Positions 31,701-40,613 of a stretch of 64,000 bases of DNA are shown in pieces. This DNA is from Auriscalpium vulgare (taxonomy: Eukaryota > Basidiomycota > Agaricomycetes > Russulales > Auriscalpiaceae). Under the pieces are notes generated by a model, which did not search any database, was not told the DNA's origin, and saw only the letters and a program-made list of their open reading frames with translations. A program made the position numbers and the translations under genes. Positions within the stretch are counted from its first letter, which is position 1. The number at the start of each line of letters is the position of its first letter. The DNA lies in the NCBI GenBank assembly GCA_019915015.1, contig JAHBBC010000001.1:1178001-1242000 (forward strand), given 5' to 3'.

Positions 31701-31847
31701 GTAACCAGCAACATTCCCGTCTTGTTCCTCGTCTTCGAAGTGGCCTGGCATTTCGGCGAATTGAGCCACGGCATATGCGTCTGTGCATGAGGCTCGCAAC
31801 GGCTGTCGCCTCGTGGGCTCCAACACTACTCTGGCCTTCGGACCCAT
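28734..31847 (-). CDS. gag: Gag-protease polyprotein of element 2, intact
   Basis: About 1037 aa from ATG 31847, the first ATG after the PBS; codons upstream of it are leader. The order is an N-terminal acidic/Pro/Arg region, a Retrotrans_gag-like domain (FDGSRPRELPRYFAELKHLL to LQDRVEQRLQ), a CCHC knuckle at residues 489-502 (CTFCGGPDHFMREC), a charged linker, and an aspartic protease with ILDPGSQ (D910) and YDILLGRPFD. The D-P-G active-site triplet is shared with element 1, while element 3 has D-T-G. Stop at 28734-28736. The frameshift heptamer lies just before the stop, and six TTCGGCGAA dyads fall inside this gene in three different frames. Confidence 0.95.
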   Translation of the reverse strand: MGPKARVVLEPTRRQPLRASCTDAYAVAQFAEMPGHFEDEEQDGNVAGYDAALDPTNAGRGSSGGVDEVEVSRQGPPLPRHDGPDGRPAEQDGWVESLMLHRELLRMGESPARLRIGPVETPRSRRVAEADDSEPEVADIIDGRGERQPSNPGSRRNRPVSPNRGSQGGLSGERQRSGSAASSPLSDAPSSPVNQPLPTRMTTPMPTRGDRRAPTFDGSRPRELPRYFAELKHLLTQAGITNDEEMKAHAVRYLDVLTADQWVIRPEFEKGKKFADFEKAIIALYPGADGERKYVLGDLDRLVAQYANGGLTSLGDLSHYYREFYAISEFLKKRGRVSERDQDFAFLRGLPRSLQDRVEQRLQYKEPDHDRDDPYPMAKVFEAAEYLLHGTTTTPRSHTDMPSVTAAVESQLPPAKAAEPVVKVEQFGALLEKATEQIARAYQAGRAEALAGNGNGAPNFTRGPAGPMQAANMGYDRPRPGPGQGGARCTFCGGPDHFMRECMVLQESIADGKVRRNNRGQVTLASGLEIPWGKGTLQQIVDDYYRANPAALRPEVAARLGNAVTENMMLATSGPIAVTDYPLRPARDQPVAGMIQMIPQLTDEERVAQLHQEVQVLMNLRDKRAEEKARRERALANGELAKPIGPLPGERVKTRRMVPEVVISPSKYTAKPKKVAFAEPENAKPSSEAVAGHEEEPELDTEPIHPFALVPDATYVATEEEQRAERNKKATAAYVKDTPVHEEGIASTVYERAMGASVTLTQRELLSLAPEVRAQIRHAVTPRRIPTAPTRAAQEPVAVMQTELQAGQDEFAEAFGDLCGLDDGSSERESERDRVRGISSHMPASFMQAMGFQTAAPPAGALILPDPVLSQFLNATERPSEPLIVAKESSALRAVLPLVDNQAHIEAILDPGSQVISMSEDTCHFLGLAYDPTITLDMLSANGSVDKSLGLARNVALKLGEITLYVQIHVIRSPAYDILLGRPFDVLTGSVVRNFPDERQTITITDPNTQETATVPTIERGSRRIVEQETKAAGFRN
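28743..28749 (-). promoter_or_regulatory. Probable -1 frameshift heptamer G GGT TTT (gag/pol, element 2)
   Basis: Canonical X XXY YYZ in the gag frame, two codons before the gag stop. From it the -1 frame is open through TTG GTG GAT into pol. The position matches G GAT TTT in element 1. Confidence 0.68.
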
Positions 31848-31868
31848 TGTGAATTTGAGCAGAGAGAT

Positions 31869-31886
31869 CCCTCGCGGTGGGCTCCA
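31869..31886 (-). other. Primer-binding site of element 2
   Basis: On the minus strand TGGAGCCCACCGCGAGGG, four bases (TTTG) after the 5' LTR. Identical 18-mer to element 3 (14252-14269). Confidence 0.85.
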
Positions 31887-31890
31887 CAAA

Positions 31891-32605
31891 TGATGAGTAA
31901 ACCCCCACTGCAGTCGCTGGGGGGGCCAAGGGTCGGGGTGAGGAGTGCTCTACTGCCTGGGGCGAGAGGAGAGAGGGTAAGAAGGAGCGTGAGAGCGCGC
32001 GACCGCTGGCGAAAACCCCCAACCACAGCGCGCTCTCTATCCTGGGGCGCGCTGCCGCTGCCGTCCTTCTCCTACTAGCCAGATACCGTCAGTCCCGTCG
32101 CAAACGTAATACACATACCGTCAGTCCAGCACCGTGCTGTCGAGTCCCTCAGTCTCCCATTTCGCTCGCCGTGTTCGCCTAAGCCGTACTGACTTGGTGA
32201 CTCTTCGCCGAGACTACCGCTTCCCCTGCCGCTGCTATCTTCGCCTTTCCCCTAGTGCATGGTTAGGTCCCGTCGCCTGGTTCGCCGAACGCTCGCTAGG
32301 GTCGTATCTCTTGTTTTGTGCTGTGAAGTCTCGGGTGTCGTCTCCCAAGGGTAGATTGCTTTGTCATCACTCGTACACGTACACTCTATGCTCTATCACC
32401 TCTCGATTCCCACGCTACCCTTCGTTCGGCGCCTACGACCTCTCCCGCCTCCGGTCACTCTACCCTTCGCGAGTGGCAACCTTCCCTCAGTTCGCTGCGT
32501 TTCGCCGACCTTGGTTCTGTCCCGCCGCGCCCAGGGGAGAGTGTGGTGGTGTGGTTTGAGGTGTGCGGTCCGGTCTACGTGCCTGTAGCACGCGAGGTCC
32601 CATCA
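31891..32605 (-). repeat. 5' LTR of element 2 (715 bp)
   Basis: Same sequence as 18512-19226 with the same termini. It is followed on the plus strand by the right GCGC duplication. Confidence 0.95.
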
Positions 32606-32609
32606 GCGC
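32606..32609 (+). repeat. Target-site duplication GCGC, right copy (element 2)
   Basis: Partner of 18508-18511. Confidence 0.9.
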
Positions 32610-35600
32610 GGTCCGCTCGGGCCGCTCTAGGCCCTTGGCCCACGCCAGACATCATACTCGCCACCTTCTTCGACAGCGATGCTCTTGACCACCTCAACCA
32701 CTGCGTCAATGCTTCCGTGGACCACATTCTTCACAATGGACCTGCTCGTCGTCACGTCAAGATCGAAGGACCGGTGGTGGAATTAGGGTACTCAGAGGAC
32801 GGTGAAGGTCGCGTGGTACGCGACATTGTGATCGCTGGTGCGTACGACAGCCCGAACCCTCGATCTCAAGACGCTGAACAACCCCGTCGGCGCGAGGACG
32901 GACTCGTGGCGGATGTCTTCGCTAGGATCGTATATCGAACTCCCTTGGAGGACTGGCATACTGGCGCCGTATCGCCTACTGGGTCCGACGATGGCCAATC
33001 CAGTTACTACACGCCCCCACCAGCTCTTCTCCCGCTTCCCAATGGAAATTCGGGCGGAAGTCATTCCCCTACGCCGCCCAGCTCGACAGGACGCAATTCT
33101 CCTACGCGCTATGTCTCACAGGGTACGGGTACGTCTCCGCCTCGACCATCCAGCGTGGACGTATCGTCCCTTCTCCCCATCATGTCCTCACTTCCCCTTC
33201 CTTCCCACACAACCGATGCACTGTCTACTGTCACTACGCCCATGGCATCCCATCCCCTGCTTGTACTTCCGCTGATCAACGAGTCACAATATACCGATCT
33301 TGTCACCCGCACTACCAACCGAATGAATCAGCTATACGAGAAGACACAAGACGAAGACGCACGCATGGACACCATCAGACTGAGCTGCGTGGAGGTCAAA
33401 GAAGTCTTGGACGCCTCCAAGAGGGTACAGGACGACGCGGACCGCCTGATACAATGCGCCAAGTCCATGCATAACTTTGCCTGCCTGGCGCTCGACGAGG
33501 AGTTTGTTCACACCCAGAAGAAGTTTGACGATGAAAGTCGTGCAGCCGCAGCCCAGGCCACTGCACAGTACGTGAATGAGACAGCGGCCGTCGTCTCGCA
33601 TGAAGCTAGTGAGGAGTCACTGATGGTCGAGATCGCCGGGCTGCCCGACGCTATCTTTCCACGCCAACATCATCCATCCATCGTACACGCTATCGAGCAG
33701 CACATCCTACCCGATCCACCGTCTCTGCGAGCAATACAAGGCTACCTACAAAGTATTCTGGAGCCTCGAACATCGCCTGCGCCTAGCGACGAGGCCGCCG
33801 CACGCGAACTAGACGCTTACTATGCGTATCTCGACTATCTCATGCAACGCCGCCGACTTCTCTCGGTACCGGACGCGCCGGCAGCAATCGCCCAGCTCGA
33901 CAAGCAAGCGGCCGACCAAGGAATTGACACGTCACGCTACACGCCGGACTCGGACCCCGAGAACATGTCCATTTCGCTAGGCGGAGGAGTACGTGTATCT
34001 AGCAACGGATGGTGGTTCATTGATCGTGAACCAGTCATACAGATATCAGCCGAGCAAGAACGGTCTCCAAGCGCGTTCAACGAGTCGTCCCCGGCGCCCA
34101 TTACTATGGGAATCGGCCATGTATCTGCGACAACGAGCGTTGATCTCCCTATCCCCGCTACTGTCCCCGGTACCAGCACGTCCACGGAAGCACGCGCGGC
34201 CATGAAATTTGTCGCCAGTAATCTCCTTCCTCCATCAAGTCCACTTCCTTCTTTAGCCCTGGCGCCGCTCAACGTCTCGGTCGAGGATGACACTTGGCCA
34301 ATGTCGGACGAGCTGGACCTTGAGTATCCCGAGCCGTCGTCTCCCGGTCCCCATGCGACTACCACTGACCATCCTGCGCTTCTCCTTCCCCATCCCCTGG
34401 ACCCAATCGCGCAGAACGTCGAGTTTCTTGACGAAGAACACCATCTCAACAGCGAACCCTACAGCGAACGGTCTTATTCTGATTACAGCGGCCTGAACGG
34501 GTACCCGCCTGATACACGGTCGGCGGACTCAGATTTGGCTGCGCTCTCGGCTGCGTGGAGGCCGAATCCGGCGCAAGAGGCTGCAGGCCTCAACGATGCG
34601 CAACTTAACGTGCGTATCCTCGCACGAAATCGAGCGGACGGGCGACTCAAATTTATTCAGCGACACTTTGAGTGCGAGAATCCAGACTGCGATGTTCTAG
34701 ACGCGTCACGTCCCGCCTCACTGGCACCGCCGCCTCCTTCTCATCCTGCATCACCGCCTTCTCCTTTGCTCTGGAGCCGGTACGAGTACATCCGGCGTCA
34801 CAACCACGGTATCGACTTCACCCCCACGAGCCAGTTTGGGCGCCCAGTTGAGACCCCGCTAGTCCCTGACCGTCTCGCACGCGCGCGTCATGTCACTCCC
34901 ATCTCCAGCTTCGTCGACGACAACACGCCGGAGACGGACGCAGGACCACCGCCACTGGAAACAGACGATGAAGATAGCGGCGAGGATGACGAACAGGAGG
35001 ACGAACAGAACGAGCGAGAGACGGATACCGACGAGGATGAGGGTATGGACGAAGGCGAGGGCGACGAGGACGGTAGCGGAGAGGACGATCCGGAGTACCA
35101 GGGGCACAACGACGACGACGGCCCAAACGAGGACGGTGGGCTCGACGTCGACAACGATATGAGCGACGACGACGAGTCTGCCGACAACCAGGATCCCGGC
35201 ATGGACGCCGACAACGGCGATTTGATAGAGGACGAGCGCGAAGCCCGTGAACGAACCGCCAGTCGCGGATCGAAGCGCTCACGCTCGTACTCGTCGTCGC
35301 GGTCTCGCTCTCGTTCGCCACCGGCCTTTGTAGGCTATGCCGGGTCAAAACAATATGGAGCTGCGCCAGGATCGCTCGCTGGATTCAACGCATCAACTGG
35401 GTCTGCCCCTGTCAAGCGATCGTCTCGCGAGCCTCGGTTACAGTTTGCTCGTCGGACAGGAGGACGGCCATCATCAGCCCAACAGTTATCACCAGGTCGC
35501 GGCACGTCAACGGCCGCAGCTGAAGGGCCATTTTCGCGGCTGCTACGGCCCCGCCAAGTGACCGTGAAGGAGGAGTCCGAGAGCGAAGATGACGCTTCCC

Positions 35601-36418
35601 CTGGTCCCCGTTTCCCAGTCGAGCCGCTATCACGCACGCATGAGCCGCCGTCGCGTTCATCCGCACCTCCTGCGTCGCTGTCCACGTTGAATCCACTGGC
35701 TACGCGCTTTGTTCCAGGAGGTATGCTTCACGTCACCGCCCTCGACTTTGCCGCTTACATGGATGCCCAATCGACAGGCCATGCACCTCTGGACCCGTGC
35801 TCAGACCCATCACTCATGTCGGTTCCAGGTGTCGCCGACTCGCCACTTCCGCAGGTCACCGACCCCACCATGCTGGTTCAAGTGGTCACTGGAGTGTACG
35901 GTCATTTTCGGAGTCGCGCACGGGCCGTTATCTCGCACGTTCGCCAAGCTGTGTACGAGATTGCGTGCATTCGTCGTGCCAAGACGATTGAGGAGGGCAA
36001 CTATGCCATGGGTCGTCTCGATGCCATCACCTGCCGCCTTACCTCTGTTTTGCAGGAGCTTACTCGTGTCCCCGTTGCCGCTGGACGTCTACCTGCCGCG
36101 TTCATCGCGCCGATGTATCGCAACCCGTTGTTTCGCGGGTCCGAGGCCGTTCTCCTCGAGACGACCATCAGCCTATTTCGCGCCCGCAACAGCCCCGACA
36201 TTGCAACACTCCTCAACTACTTCCTTCGCTTTCGTTACGGCGACGACGTTCTCATTTCGGCACTTGTTGGGTGCGGAGTACTCGATGGGCCGGCGTTCCC
36301 CGACCTGTTTCGCGATTACGATGAAGCGGTCAACGGGACGGAACGACTTGCTCGCAATCTCAATTTCGAGATCTGGCAGGAGCGACCCATGGTCTGGCAG
36401 GAGCGCGGCGCTGCTTGA
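32606..36418 (+). pseudogene. ORF1 of element 3, 3' part (Gag extension), separated by element 2
   Basis: The frame continues the codon split at 18511 and ends at TGA 36418. About 1,270 codons lie downstream of the insertion. Visible: Ser/Pro/Thr-rich segments, a helical region around 33270-33630 (MNQLYEKTQDEDARMDTIRL and following), CENPDCDVL near 34680, a long Asp/Glu-rich run at about 34940-35240, an SR-rich basic stretch (SRSYSSSRSRSRSPP, about 35275-35325), and a helical C-terminal domain from about 35850. I recognise no enzyme. Acidic plus SR tracts suggest RNA or chromatin contacts, but that is inference. The pol frame overlaps the end of this ORF in +1. Confidence 0.8.
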
Positions 36419-37013
36419 AGGCGCAATTCCCATCTATCTATTCGCTGCTAATTTCTCTGTTTGTCAGTTCGTTTCCGTCACGCGTCTTTCTTTCCATGCT
36501 TGTGCTCTGCTAGTTGCCGTTATGCCCGCTCACTCGTTATTCAAGTTCCCCGCGCCTGGCTCGTTATTCAAGTTCCCCGCGGATGGCCAGCTGATCGTGT
36601 GCGTATCTCGCGCTCGTGCAGTCGCTCCAGTTCTAATCCAAACCTGGCTCGCAGATGATCTACTGGCTGTTCTTCGTGCATCTCCTCCCCTCTCGACTCA
36701 TTTTCTTGACGTTTCGCCGAGCCGTCGCTCGTCTCTGTACACATGCATTCCACATTTACTATTGTCATCCCTTCTCGCATTCTGTGATATGGTACCCTCG
36801 CCGCGTTCGCTCTGGCACGATGTCGTAGATCTCGCCGTTTGTTTACCATCCACTTGGGCTGCCAGCCAAGAACAGTCTTCGATTATGCGTTCTGTTCGTA
36901 ACTCTCGCATCCACGTTTCGAATAATGATGTTTCGATTCCTGCTCTCTCCCGCTGTGACCGTCTCGCTCGCAACACTCTCAACGCAGCCGGTCAACTTCC
37001 AGTTTGCCTATTC
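36419..37013 (+). other. ORF1-pol interval of element 3
   Basis: The pol frame is open across it, but the sequence does not resemble pol. It holds an acceptor-like stretch (TGCTAATTTCTCTGTTTG then TCAG, ending 36467) and two copies of CTCGTTATTCAAGTTCCCCG (about 36532 and 36559). Pol expression by splicing, +1 frameshifting or reinitiation all remain possible. Confidence 0.4.
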
Positions 37014-40000
37014 ATGACCCGCACTCCATCCTCGGCTTCCCAGCCAACTCTCACCGCTGCTCCCATTTCGTTTCCCGACGAGGATGCAAACATGGACACA
37101 CATTGGTCAGACCCCGGAATCACGGAAGTATATTTTGCGTTGCCCTCAGGCGATGTTTGCACGGCATACAAACGAGTCGATCAGAAGGTGCGACCAATAC
37201 CGGGCGTGTTTCCGCAGGAAGCGCGCGTGGAACGTCGTATACCCGAGGACCCACTTCTCTCGCTGCCACCACTATCGCCGCATTCCCCAGAATTCGTACC
37301 AACCGAACGTATCTCAGAAGACGGCATGGCGCGACTACAGATAAATTCTGAAGGATTCTTGCTACCGGAGGAAGTGAAGCTATTCAAACACATCATGGTA
37401 TTGAATGAGCAGGCGCTAGCCTTCGCCGATGATCAACGCGGAACCATCAAAGACTCCTACATGACTCCATACATCATTCCTACCGTTCCACACGAGCCAT
37501 GGGTGCATCGCAACATTCCTATCCCTCCTGGGATAAAAATGAAGGTCCTCGACTTGCTACGCGAAAAGATGCACGCGGGCGTATACGAACCAAGCCAGTC
37601 TAGTTATCGTTCGCGCTGGTTTTGCGTCGTCAAGAAGAACGGGAAACTGCGCATCGTCCATGATTTACAGCCGCTGAACAAGGTTACCATCAAAGACGCT
37701 GGGTTGCCACCTGTGCTCGATGATTTTGTAGAACCTTTTGGTGGACGCCAATGCAGTACCGTGTTTGATCTATTCTGGGGCTTTGACGCTAGGAAGATAC
37801 ATCCCAAATCCCGTGATCTCACTGCATTTCAGACACCCCTAGGACAGCTGCGAATCACATCGATTCCAATGGGATTCACCAACTCTCCTGCAGAGTTCCA
37901 GAACTGCATGGCGTTTATTCTCCAAGATGAGATCCCAGAATCGGCAAATATCTTCATTGACGACGTTGCTATCCGGGGTCCCGCATCACAATATCTAGAC
38001 GCCACAGGGCAGCCGGAGATCCTAGTGGAGAATCCAGGGATCAGGAGATTCATCTGGGAACACGCGCTAGACGTTCATAGAATCATGCACCGCATCAAAT
38101 GCGCCGGAGGAACTTTCAACCCGTCCAAGGCTCAGGTCTGTGCACCCAAGGTGTCTATTCTAGGTCAGACGTGCTCAGCCGAGGGACGGACTCCGGACGA
38201 TAAGAAGGTGGACAAGATTCTCACGTGGCCAGACCTCACGAACCCAACGGAAGTACGCGGATTCCTTGGTCTGTGTGGCACTGTGCGAATCTGGATCCCC
38301 AACTATTCAATGGAAGCGCGACCCCTAACGGAGTTGACCCGCAAGGACGAGGAGTTTGTATGGGACGCGCGGCGCAAAGAAGCTTTCGAGCGCTTGAAAA
38401 AGCTTATCACGTCATCACCCGCCCTGCGAGCCATCGATTACACATCTCCCAATCCTGTCATCCTCTCGGTTGATACCAGTTATATTGCTACGGGTTTCAT
38501 CTTGTCTCAGCTAGACGAAGAAGGTCGTCGGCGTCCTGCACGATATGGGTCATTACCCATGGGCGACGTCGAGAGCCGATATTCGCAGCCGAAACTAGAA
38601 CTCTATGGTCTCTACCGAGCGTTGCGCCACTACGCCTTACACATCATCGGTGTTACCAGTTTCTATGTGGAAGTCGACGCCCAGTACATCAAAGGAATGC
38701 TCAAGGCGCCCGATCTGCAGCCTAGCGCGTCCATTAATCGGTGGATCCAGGGCATTCTCATGTATGACTTTACCTTGGTGCATGTGCCAGGCGTTCGTTT
38801 CAAGGGGCCCGACGGACTCTCCCGCAAGGCACTTGCTCCGAACGAAGCGGTAGTTCCCGACGATGATTCCTGGTTGGACGATATTGCCTTATACGCAATA
38901 GACGGTGACCGTAACTTCCCACCGCGCTCGTCGAACTTGGTTCATGTGTTTCCTGCTATCGCCAGCAACACTATTGCGGTCTCGTCACAGGACACGGCTC
39001 TGCTCGAGATTGGCACTTTCCTAGCCAAATCGAAGTTCCCTTCACACGTAGAGACGCCCAAAGATATCCAACGGTTTCTCGCACAAGCAGCACAGTACAT
39101 GCTCAGAGACGATGCTCTCTTCCGTCGGAATGGAGAATTGATTCCCCTGAAGGTTATCTTTGACGTCGGGCAGCGTCGCGCCATCTTGATCAACGCTCAC
39201 GAAGATCTAGGCCACCGAGGCGAGCGCGCAGTATTCGAAATGGTTAGACTGCGCTTCTTCTGGCCACACATGGGCGCCGATGTCCGTCACCACGTGGCGT
39301 CTTGTCATGAATGCCAACTTCGCAAAACATTGAAGGGACGCATACCCATCACGGTATCCACTCCGGCAACACTCTGGACCAAGATTTATGTTGATGTCAT
39401 GTACATGCCCAAGGTTCGCGGGTACCGCTACATCGTGGCGGCACGCGACGATTTGTCCCGTGTTTCAGAAGGACGGGCGTTGCGCCATGCCGATGCCAAG
39501 TCACTGGCTAGCTTCTTCTGGGAACAGATATATTGCCGCTACGGCGTTGTCGGCCGAGTCGTCACGGACAATGGGCCTGAGGTTCAAGGAGCTTTCACTT
39601 TGCTTCTAGAAAGGATGGGTATTCCACATGTTCGTGTCTCGCCATACAATGCCCAGGCCAACGGAGTGGTGGAAAGAGGTCACTTCATCATCCGGGAAGC
39701 AATCGTCAAAGCATGCCAGGGCAAGATTGGTTTATGGCCGAGCAAGGTCCCCGTCGCGTTCTTTGCCGACAAAATTACGATCAGCCGCTCAACGGGCTTC
39801 TCTCCATACTATCTTCTCCACGGCGTTCATCCTGTCCTTCCATTCGATTTAACCGAGGCCACTTTTATGGTTGACGGTTTCCGTGCAAATCTCTCGTCGG
39901 ACGATCTGCTAGCCTTGCGGATTCGACAACTCGAGAAGCGCCCGGAGGATGTAGCCCGTGCGGCCAGAATGCTTGCCAAGTATCGCTTCACGTCCAAGGA

Positions 40001-40322
40001 CAAATTTGAACGACGCTTTCACTCCAGGATTCGTACCGAAGCGTTTGCTCCAGGAGATTTGGTGCTCTTGCGGAATTCGGAGATAGAGAAGTCGCTTAAC
40101 AAAAAGGCAAAACCGCGCTATCTAGGTCCATACATGGTGCATCGTCGGACGCAGGCAGGCACGTATATTCTCCAGGAACTGGATGGCGCATTCTCTCGCA
40201 TCAAGGCAGGAGCTGCTCGTGTAATCCCTTACATTGCCCGAGACGTCAAAAGACTTCGACGCATGGTTGAAGCCACTCTGGAGGATTCATCTAGTTCTTC
40301 ATCTAGTGATTCTAGTGACTAG
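37014..40322 (+). CDS. pol: Pol polyprotein (RT-RNaseH-integrase) of element 3
   Basis: About 1,100 codons; ATG 37014 is the best Met, although the frame is open far upstream (from at least 35709) and a Met at 37092 is also possible. Domains: N-terminal linker (HWSDPGITEVYFAL), RT with NIPIPPGIK...WFCVVKK and FIDDV with the Asp pair at 37959-37964, RNase H (SVDTSYIATGF), integrase HHCC finger (HEDLGHRGER ... CHECQ, about 39198-39320), catalytic D (YVDVMYMP), D (VTDNGPEV), E (GVVERGHF), then GDLVLLRNSEIEKSLNKKAK and LGPYMVHRR. The C-terminus is Ser/Asp-rich. Related to the pol of elements 1/2 but clearly a different family. No stops or frameshifts. Confidence 0.92.
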   Translation: MTRTPSSASQPTLTAAPISFPDEDANMDTHWSDPGITEVYFALPSGDVCTAYKRVDQKVRPIPGVFPQEARVERRIPEDPLLSLPPLSPHSPEFVPTERISEDGMARLQINSEGFLLPEEVKLFKHIMVLNEQALAFADDQRGTIKDSYMTPYIIPTVPHEPWVHRNIPIPPGIKMKVLDLLREKMHAGVYEPSQSSYRSRWFCVVKKNGKLRIVHDLQPLNKVTIKDAGLPPVLDDFVEPFGGRQCSTVFDLFWGFDARKIHPKSRDLTAFQTPLGQLRITSIPMGFTNSPAEFQNCMAFILQDEIPESANIFIDDVAIRGPASQYLDATGQPEILVENPGIRRFIWEHALDVHRIMHRIKCAGGTFNPSKAQVCAPKVSILGQTCSAEGRTPDDKKVDKILTWPDLTNPTEVRGFLGLCGTVRIWIPNYSMEARPLTELTRKDEEFVWDARRKEAFERLKKLITSSPALRAIDYTSPNPVILSVDTSYIATGFILSQLDEEGRRRPARYGSLPMGDVESRYSQPKLELYGLYRALRHYALHIIGVTSFYVEVDAQYIKGMLKAPDLQPSASINRWIQGILMYDFTLVHVPGVRFKGPDGLSRKALAPNEAVVPDDDSWLDDIALYAIDGDRNFPPRSSNLVHVFPAIASNTIAVSSQDTALLEIGTFLAKSKFPSHVETPKDIQRFLAQAAQYMLRDDALFRRNGELIPLKVIFDVGQRRAILINAHEDLGHRGERAVFEMVRLRFFWPHMGADVRHHVASCHECQLRKTLKGRIPITVSTPATLWTKIYVDVMYMPKVRGYRYIVAARDDLSRVSEGRALRHADAKSLASFFWEQIYCRYGVVGRVVTDNGPEVQGAFTLLLERMGIPHVRVSPYNAQANGVVERGHFIIREAIVKACQGKIGLWPSKVPVAFFADKITISRSTGFSPYYLLHGVHPVLPFDLTEATFMVDGFRANLSSDDLLALRIRQLEKRPEDVARAARMLAKYRFTSKDKFERRFHSRIRTEAFAPGDLVLLRNSEIEKSLNKKAKPRYLGPYMVHRRTQAGTYILQELDGAFSRIKAGAARVIPYIARDVKRLRRMVEATLEDSSSSSSSDSSD

Positions 40323-40613
40323 ATGCTTGGGCACCAGCGTACCCATCAAACGGGGACGTTTGCATTCAAGTTCCCCGCGGATGTCGCGCCGCAACATGGT
40401 TTGAAGATATTCTCTTCAAAACCAAGCGAGATCTCATCGAGATCGTATTTGACGATTGCCGACTGAATGATACAACTTTGCCATGAAGTCGAGCGCCCAC
40501 TCCTTTCAACTCTTTCCCCCACACTCCTTCGCTTCCAACAAATCCTTGTTCTTTCACTTTCATTCTCTATCCAGTCCCCATCATGCATTTCTCCCTTATG
40601 CCGAGTATCTGGC
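40323..40613 (+). other. Pol-ORF3 spacer of element 3
   Basis: It contains a third copy of ATTCAAGTTCCCCGCGGATG (about 40364-40383) preceded by CGGGGAC, which could form a short hairpin with it. ATG 40467 opens the ORF3 frame earlier than the start used here. Confidence 0.4.

Larger units (their letters stand above)
18512..32605 (-). mobile_element. Complete Ty3/gypsy retrotransposon, element 2, with antisense three-gene cassette
   Basis: 14,094 bp with 715-bp LTRs that look identical, TGATG...CATCA termini, a 4-bp target duplication, PBS, gag-PR, pol, and genes C, B, A on the strand opposite to gag-pol. All reading frames are open, so it is very young and may be active. It is inserted in ORF1 of element 3 in the opposite orientation to it. 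Same family as element 1. Confidence 0.95.

Noticed and set aside
31848..31889. TTG-initiated extension of gag in element 2
   Set aside because: Lies in the PBS and leader; ATG 31847 is the natural start.
32543..32605. N-terminal 21 codons of the frame entering ORF1 from the LTR of element 2
   Set aside because: These codons belong to the LTR; the frame is only fortuitously open across the junction.
35709..37013. Open frame extending pol of element 3 upstream
   Set aside because: The first part overlaps ORF1 and has no pol-like sequence; retained only as an open question about expression.
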